From the NCBI RefSeq assembly GCF_006385185.1, contig NZ_VFIX01000006.1, positions 1 through 52,983 of the forward strand: a stretch of DNA of 52,983 nucleotides, given 5' to 3'. The position numbers and the translations under genes are program-made. The DNA comes from Metamycoplasma equirhinis (GTDB lineage Bacteria > Bacillota_I > Bacilli_A > Mycoplasmatales > Metamycoplasmataceae). The notes under the pieces are model-generated. The model had not been told where the DNA came from and made no database searches. It worked only from the letters and a program-made list of their open reading frames with translations. This document shows, piece by piece, positions 45,887 to 52,983 of the stretch. How positions within the stretch are numbered: position 1 is the first letter of the stretch; every line of letters begins with the position of its first letter.

Positions 45887-45962
45887 TGGTTGCGGAGATT
45901 GGATTTGAACCAATGACCTTTGGGTTATGAGCCCAACGAGCTGCCGCCTGCTCTACTCCGCT
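45887..45962 (-). tRNA. initiator tRNA-fMet (CAT)
   Basis: Three G-C pairs flank the CTCATAA loop (GGG/CCC), the hallmark of initiator tRNA. The first acceptor pair is a mismatch (A1-A72), as required for formylation; most bacteria have C1-A72. Confidence 0.93.
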
Positions 45963-45969
45963 ATATAAA

Positions 45970-46060
45970 TGGCGGGCAATGAGGGATTTGAACCCCCGCG
46001 GGCCGTGAAGCCCCTGGCAGTTTTCAAGACTGCTCCCTTCAGCCTCTTGGGTAATTGCCC
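45970..46060 (-). tRNA. tRNA-Ser (TGA)
   Basis: 91 nt with a long variable arm; loop CTTGAAA gives anticodon TGA. CCA encoded. Confidence 0.96.
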
Positions 46061-46062
46061 AA

Positions 46063-46138
46063 TGGTGGACCCAACAGGACTCGAACCTGTAACCGACCGG
46101 TTATGAGCCGGTTGCTCTAACCATTGAGCTATGGGTCC
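46063..46138 (-). tRNA. tRNA-Ile2 (CAT, lysidine-modified type)
   Basis: Loop CTCATAA. The GGACCC acceptor start and body resemble tRNA-Ile2 rather than elongator Met; TilS would convert C34 to lysidine so that it reads AUA. The cluster order also fits. Confidence 0.8.
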
Positions 46139-46161
46139 GTGCGCTCTGTTAGGTTTACATA

Positions 46162-46238
46162 TGGTAGCACCGAAGAGAGTCGAACTCTTGACCTTCCGGG
46201 TATGAACCGGACGCTCTAACCAACTGAGCTACAGTGCC
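46162..46238 (-). tRNA. elongator tRNA-Met (CAT)
   Basis: Loop TTCATAC with an elongator-type CCGG/CCGG stem and a fully paired acceptor (GGCACTG). CCA encoded. Confidence 0.88.
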
Positions 46239-46242
46239 ATAA

Positions 46243-46319
46243 TGGTGGAGAGGAAGGGACTCGAACCCTCTACCTCCTGCGTGCAAGGCAGGCGCTCTGG
46301 CCAGGTGAGCTACCCCCCC
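46243..46319 (-). tRNA. tRNA-Ala (TGC)
   Basis: Loop CTTGCAC. The acceptor has seven G on the 5' side and a G3-U70 wobble, the alanine identity element. Confidence 0.95.
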
Positions 46320-46324
46320 ATAAA

Positions 46325-46401
46325 TGGTGAAGAAGACAGGATTCGAACCTGCGACCGCTTGAGCCCAAGTCAAGTGCTCTACCAAGCTGAGCTACTTCTC
46401 C
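46325..46401 (-). tRNA. tRNA-Pro (TGG)
   Basis: Loop CTTGGGC; first gene of the cluster in transcription order (Pro-Ala-Met-Ile-Ser-fMet-Asp-Phe), an order familiar from Firmicutes. Confidence 0.96.
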
Positions 46402-46427
46402 ACGCGCATTAGATTGTTTGCCTTATT

Positions 46428-46458
46428 ATTATATATAAATTTTAATTTAAATTGCCAA
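46428..46458 (-). promoter_or_regulatory. promoter of the tRNA cluster
   Basis: TTGGCA (46458-46453) and TATAAT (46433-46428) on the minus strand, 19 nt apart, about 27 nt before tRNA-Pro. Confidence 0.5.
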
Positions 46459-46534
46459 AAAAAATATTTTTTGTTTTGTGAAAAAATTGATGATTTTTTT
46501 CGCTCAAAAATGTGCAAAAATGCCAGTATTAATT

Positions 46535-47800
46535 TTAAAAATCTTCGGCATTTCAGGTAAATTCATAATCTTTAATTTTAATAGTATCGCCGTTTTTGAT
46601 TTCACTATTTTTAATTAGTTCAAAAACTCCAAGTGATTTCAATTTGTTATTAAATCTTCAAAGGTTATCAATTGAAAGCAAAGGAATACGATCATAAACT
46701 TCGAATACGTCATCACCAATTATTTCATATGTTTCATTATTTAATTTAATAATATTAATTGGTTTTTTATTTAATGAAATGACAACGATATTATCTTTGT
46801 CTTCAGTAAAATTTATATTTTGTTGTAATTTAATTTTTTCAAGTAACGAACGTTTAATTTCGTCAATATTTTCATTAGTTAATGCAGAATGTGAAATTAA
46901 AGGTATTAGTGGAAATTTTTTAGTAAATAATTTTAAATGTTCTTCGAAGTCATCAAGGTCGCTTTTATTAGCGATTACTACTTGTGGTAAATTTTCTAAA
47001 TTAAGATTATATTTTTTTAGTTCGTCATTAATTATTTGAAAATCCGAAATTGGATTTTTTTCGGGCGACCCAAAATCAATAACGTGTGCAATAACTTTAC
47101 AACGTTCAATGTGTTTCAGAAATCTAATTCCTAACCCTTTGCCTTCATGTGCTTTTTCAATTAGTCCTGGCAAGTCAGCCGCAACAAATGTTTCATCAAA
47201 ATATTTTACTAGTCCGAGTTGAGGAACAAGTGTTGTAAAATCATAATCAGCAATTTTAGGTTTAGCATTTGAAATCTGAGAAATAATTGTGCTTTTTCCT
47301 GCGCTAGGTTTGCCAACAAATCCAACATCTGCCAAAACTTTCAAAACTAAATGAAGTTCTAATTTTTGCCCTTGTGAGCCATTTTCACATATTCTAGGCG
47401 CAGTATTACGACTTGATTTAAATCGTAAATTTCCCTTGCCACCAATGCCACCTTTGGCAATTAAGTATTTTTCATTGCTTATAATATCAGCAATTAATTT
47501 ATCACCTAAATAAACCATTGTTCCCATTGGTACTTTTACTATTAAATCTTTACCAGCTGCACCATATGCATTTTTAGGTTTGCCGTTTTCTCCAGATTCA
47601 GCTTGTAATTTATTTTGGTAGTAAAATGGCAAAAGCGTATTTTGACCAGTATCACCAACAAAATAAATGTTTCCACCGTCGCCGCCGTCGCCACCGTCTG
47701 GGCCGCCTTTATCAACATTTGCTTCACGGCGAAAACTGATAATGCCGTTTCCACCGTTGCCCGCCTGCACAATTATATTAACTTCATCAATAAATTTCAT
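46535..47800 (-). CDS. obg: GTPase Obg (CgtA)
   Basis: 421 aa with TGA as Trp. N-terminal glycine-rich Obg fold (QAGNGGNGIISFRRE, GGPDGGDGG), the GTPase domain with GKPSAGKST, DLPGLI and NKSD, and a C-terminal OCT domain beyond the TGA codons at 46658. It works in 50S assembly and stress responses. The start at 47800 has no Shine-Dalgarno; an extended -10 box ends 6 nt upstream, suggesting a leaderless mRNA. Confidence 0.96.
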
Positions 47801-47806
47801 GTTACT

Positions 47807-47815
47807 ATTTTACCA
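47807..47815 (-). promoter_or_regulatory. extended -10 box of obg
   Basis: TGG-TAAAAT on the minus strand, 6 nt before ATG 47800. No good -35 box or Shine-Dalgarno. Confidence 0.5.
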
Positions 47816-47828
47816 AATAGTATATATA

Positions 47829-47872
47829 AAAAATAGATATAACATAACTAATTAAAGTTAATTATATCTATT
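47829..47872 (-). terminator. terminator after metG
   Basis: A long stem: AATAGATATAA and TTATATCTATT arms with an inner TAACT/AGTTA stem, followed on the minus strand by TTTTTT. It separates metG from the obg promoter. Confidence 0.75.
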
Positions 47873-47886
47873 GATTATTTAACAAA

Positions 47887-50230
<2,344 letters not shown>

Positions 50231-50343
50231 TTAATTATAAATGAATTAATCAATTAATTATGTATTAATAAAAATTGCAAGCATATAATTTTAAAAATTA
50301 ATATAAGTTTTTTAATCTAAATAAAAATAGAAAAAAATGAAGT

Positions 50344-50360
50344 CATATTTTTACAATATG
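50344..50360 (-). terminator. weak terminator after the thioredoxin-like lipoprotein
   Basis: CATATT/AATATG stem (50344-50360) with a 5-nt loop; a T run follows six bases later on the minus strand. The rest of 50231-50393 shows only AT-rich sequence and the methyltransferase promoter. Confidence 0.4.
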
Positions 50361-50393
50361 ATCATCCATATTTTTTACAGATTTTAAAAATAA

Positions 50394-52370
50394 TTAAGCA
50401 ATTGTATTTTTTAAAAATTCAAGCAATTTAGAAATATTATATGTTTCAACTGAGGTAAAAATTACCTTATTATTTTTATCTAAAATAAATATTCTAGGAA
50501 CAAAACGGAAATTTTGGTGCAATACTTTTCAGTCGTCATCATAACTATATAGGTTAGGCCGAAATATATTTTTATCTACATGTTCTTTTAAGCCATTAGC
50601 ATTAAGTATATTATAATAATTACCTTGTCCATAACCAGTAGAATCTATTAAATCTATAAAGTTAGCATTTTTAAAAGGATTTTGTGTAAACTCTTTTGAT
50701 CTTTGCAAACAATGTCCGCAATATATTTTTCCATACAATAATATAGTAGGTTTATCATTGTCTTTTGGAATTATTTCACTAAATTTTTTAGCATCGCCGT
50801 TATAATCATAAACTTTAAAATTCGTTACATCAGTACCATATAATTTTTTATTGATATCAATTTGTTTAATATCTGTACCACTTTCATCGTAATATCCATG
50901 ATATTCAAATTCTTTATCTTTTTCACGTTCTTCAAATGTTTTTTTTGTGAAGTTTCGATTTGATTCTCACTCTTTTTCTGGTTCTTGTGGCTTTTCTGGT
51001 TGAGGATTTGGATTGGGTTCTGGAGTTTGAATTTCCGGTGCGTTTTCACCATTTTTATTTTTCAATTCTACATTGAATGTGTTTTTAATTAATAAATTAA
51101 ATTTATTGAAAAATTCTTCTTTTTTAAATGCTTCTGAAGCATTTACTAATCTGCCAAATTCATCTAAAATTACTAGTTTTGGCGTAGTTGAAAAATTCAA
51201 TTTCTTTTGTCAAATAAAATCACTAGCATCTAAAAATGAATTTGATAATTCATATTTATTTTTTGTAAATACATCTTTTACGTTTGAAACTGATTCATCT
51301 AATTCATTAGGATTAATTGAAGTTAAAATTTTTACATAATTAAAATTTGATAAATCGAGATTTTCTAATTCGGTAAAAGTTTCTAAACATGAACCACAAG
51401 TTGTTGAGCCAAACATTAAAATTGTTTTTTTAGATGGATCGATTTTTTCAAATAGTTTACTTTCTTTTTTATCTAGATCAAATAGTTTGTATTGCAAAAT
51501 ATTTGTTCCGAAACGGTCTTGTATAAATTTTTCATTGATATCATGTTTGCTTTGACTGTTTATATGACTGTAAGCATTTTGGCTATTATAATCACTATAT
51601 GATTTGTCTTTATCAATGGTCGAAATTTTAAAACTAAATAAAGCTATTTTTTGATTTGTTTTTTCTTTTAATTCAATTGTGTATATTTTTTCATTTTCGA
51701 TATTAACAGCATTAAAAACGTTTTTCAAAACAAATTCTGAATTTACATTATTAATTTCCTTGCTTGCAATTGCATTTTTGTCTTCACCATATAAAGTAGC
51801 CATAAATTGTTTGTTTTCTTTAAGACCTAAAATATTAAATTTAACTTCATTATAACTGCTAAAAACATTTTTTAATGATTGAATTGTGATATCTTCATTA
51901 GTTACTTTAGGCTTTACAACTGGTTTGCCGTCTTTTAATCATTGAGTGATTCCGCCATACATTCAATAAACATATTTAAAACCATTTTCATGCATTAATT
52001 TGGCAGCTTCTGACGATCTATTTTGAGTACGACAATATACTAGATATGTTTTATTTTTGTCTAATTTTAAAATTTCGTCTTTAAAATTTGATTTTTTAAA
52101 ATCAATATTAATCATTCCTTCTATATATTGCTCGTTAATTTCACCTTGAGTTCTAACATCTAATAATTGAAAGTTAGGATTATTTTTATTTTTATTAATA
52201 ATATCTTCTGCAATATTGGTATTAACTTCTTTTAAAAATTCTTCGTTTTTATCGTTTTCTTTTTCATTTTTTTTATTGTCATTAGTGATATTGCATTTAG
52301 TTGCAATTGGTAAAATAGCAACTGGCATAGCAACAAAACTTGCTAAAAGTATTTTGATATTTTTTTTCAT
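50394..52370 (-). CDS. surface lipoprotein with rhodanese and two thioredoxin-like domains
   Basis: 658 aa when TGA codons are read as Trp. Lipoprotein signal ends IATKC (Cys26), like the AAKC boxes of Vsp-type mycoplasma lipoproteins. Domains in order: rhodanese about 50-150 (LLDVRTQGE, then YCRTQNRS with active Cys113); a TlpA-like thioredoxin domain about 295-410 with CGSC (325-328) and the cis-Pro segment STTPKLVILD; a Pro/Glu-rich linker around 430-450; a second thioredoxin-like domain about 500-655 with CGHC (551-554) and FVPRIFILD. All three active sites look complete. It should act outside the cell membrane in sulfur transfer or thiol-disulfide exchange; the partner is unknown. AAAGGCGG precedes the start. 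Confidence 0.88.
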
Positions 52371-52540
52371 ATTTTTCCGCCTTTATTTTAAATGGTTCAT
52401 CTATTTTATACTATTTTATTTTTTTATAAACAAAATTATCAATTTAATGAAATTAATTATTGATTATTAATTAAAAATGAATAATTTTTGCGATTTTATT
52501 TTATAAAAATAAACAAAATATTTGAAAATTTAATTAATAT

Positions 52541-52574
52541 AAAAACAATTAAACAATGATGTTGTTTAATTGTT
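52541..52574 (-). terminator. strong inverted repeat, probable terminator
   Basis: A 13-bp perfect stem (arms 52544-52556 and 52562-52574) with a 5-nt loop, followed by five T on the minus strand. It lies after the gene remnant and before the thioredoxin-like lipoprotein gene. Confidence 0.7.
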
Positions 52575-52601
52575 GTATTTCATTAACGGTATATAAAGTA
52601 A

Positions 52602-52757
52602 TTATTTTAAATTGAATGCTTTAGCGACTACTTTTTCTAGTGTTCCCATTGGTAAACCACCATTTTTTAAAAGTATGTCAAAAAATTCTTTAATATAACC
52701 ATGTTCAGCATTTTCTAGTATAGTTCCATCAATTTTCTTTGATTTATTGTTTATTTT
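52602..52757 (-). pseudogene. 3' remnant of a gene (possibly DUF885-like C terminus)
   Basis: An open frame of 51 codons ending TAA at 52602 reads EFFDILLKNGGLPMGTLEKV near its end. It has no start codon of its own apart from an internal ATG, and an in-frame stop lies directly upstream at 52758-52760. The ending is similar to the C terminus of DUF885 proteins, where a Gly-x-Leu-Pro segment precedes the last helix; this is from memory and tentative. It sits between the 23S rRNA terminator and the lipoprotein, and is probably a decayed or truncated gene. Confidence 0.45.
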
Positions 52758-52775
52758 TTAAAAAAAATGAGAAAT

Positions 52776-52798
52776 AAAAAATCAGGTATAAGGCCTAA
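52776..52798 (-). terminator. terminator of the rRNA operon
   Basis: TTAGG/CCTGA short stem (plus 52782-52798), followed by TTTTTT on the minus strand, about 65 nt past the 23S 3' end. No 5S gene lies between. Confidence 0.5.
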
Positions 52799-52861
52799 TT
52801 AATTTCGTTCCCTGAAAACTGAATATCGCAATTTTAGATAAATCTCTATAGAATCCACTAT

Positions 52862-52983
52862 TAAACCGTTCAATTTATTAGTACTGGTCAGCTGAATGCA
52901 TTGCTGCACTTACACCTCCAGCCTATCAACCTCATAGTCTATAAGGAATTTAAAGGGAATACTCATCTTTGAGGGGGCTTCCC
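52862..52983 (-). rRNA. 23S ribosomal RNA (3' end, partial)
   Basis: The minus strand reads the universal 23S 3' region: GAGGTTGATAGGCTGGAGGT (tail of domain VI), then CAGCTGACCAGTACTAATAA and CGGTTTAA at the 3' end. The gene continues beyond the right edge. The exact 3' end is estimated to within a few bases from the helix 1 strand. The spacer downstream contains the TTCAGTTTTCAGGGAACG sequence usual after mycoplasma 23S genes. Confidence 0.95.

Noticed and set aside
45652..46385. Two short ORFs running through the tRNA cluster
   Set aside because: They lie over perfect cloverleaf genes and have no protein similarity; translated tRNA artefacts.

Overview
This window is mycoplasma chromosome (class Mollicutes), most likely from the Hominis group (Mycoplasmopsis/Metamycoplasma type); the species is not resolved. 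The DNA is very AT-rich. Most housekeeping genes read through in-frame TGA codons at positions where tryptophan is expected (genetic code 4: RpoB, RpoC, TopA, EF-G, MetRS and others). Only release factor RF1 is present here. Several proteins have mycoplasma-type lipoprotein signals. All CDS coordinates below assume TGA = Trp, which turns many apparent fragments into single intact genes.

Layout, left to right. 1-4120: a giant coiled-coil membrane-anchored protein (minus, runs off the left edge), with a 19-nt homopolymer at its promoter. 4334-8542: aldolase, transketolase, a HAD phosphatase and a SnoaL-like protein. 8698-11602: a lipoprotein and an OppB/OppC permease pair with no ATPase genes beside it. 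11817-15307: a plus-strand island of three DNA-processing genes (YqaJ-like PD-(D/E)XK nuclease, DUF2779/UU173-type exonuclease, RecU). 15291-20181: HU, GpsA, Der, Cmk and two uncharacterised proteins. 20294-26738: TopA, DnaJ behind a CIRCE operator, PrmC, RF1, a membrane-anchored HNH protein, L27 and L21. 26876-35906: rpoC, rpoB, rplL and rplJ with an L10-type leader. 36097-40711: DUF1846 protein, then the str operon fusA-rpsG-rpsL. 40918-45655: an unknown three-gene membrane/lipoprotein operon, RluD, a short YigZ and a PQ-loop membrane protein. 45729-46401: eight tRNA genes. 46535-50230: Obg, MetRS and a TrmN6-like methyltransferase. 50394-52370: a surface lipoprotein joining a rhodanese domain to two thioredoxin-like domains. 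52602-52983: a gene remnant and the 3' end of a 23S rRNA gene (minus, runs off the right edge).

Almost everything is on the minus strand. The exceptions are the nuclease island and yigZ, both of which end in short convergent overlaps with minus-strand neighbours. Genes are tightly packed (TAATG junctions at der/gpsA, prfA/prmC and rpoB/rpoC). No gene-free stretch exceeds about 230 bases; the gaps hold terminators, promoters and leaders. A recurring arrangement is a TATAAT-like box 4-9 nt before the start codon with no Shine-Dalgarno sequence, which suggests leaderless mRNAs for HAD, RecU, DnaJ, RF1, HNH, RluD, YigZ, Obg and TrmN6.

The best candidates for undescribed biology are the rhodanese-thioredoxin-thioredoxin lipoprotein, the plus-strand nuclease island, the membrane-tethered HNH protein, the membrane operon whose first protein carries a SAP/Rho-N-like motif, and the homopolymer at the promoter of the giant coiled-coil protein.
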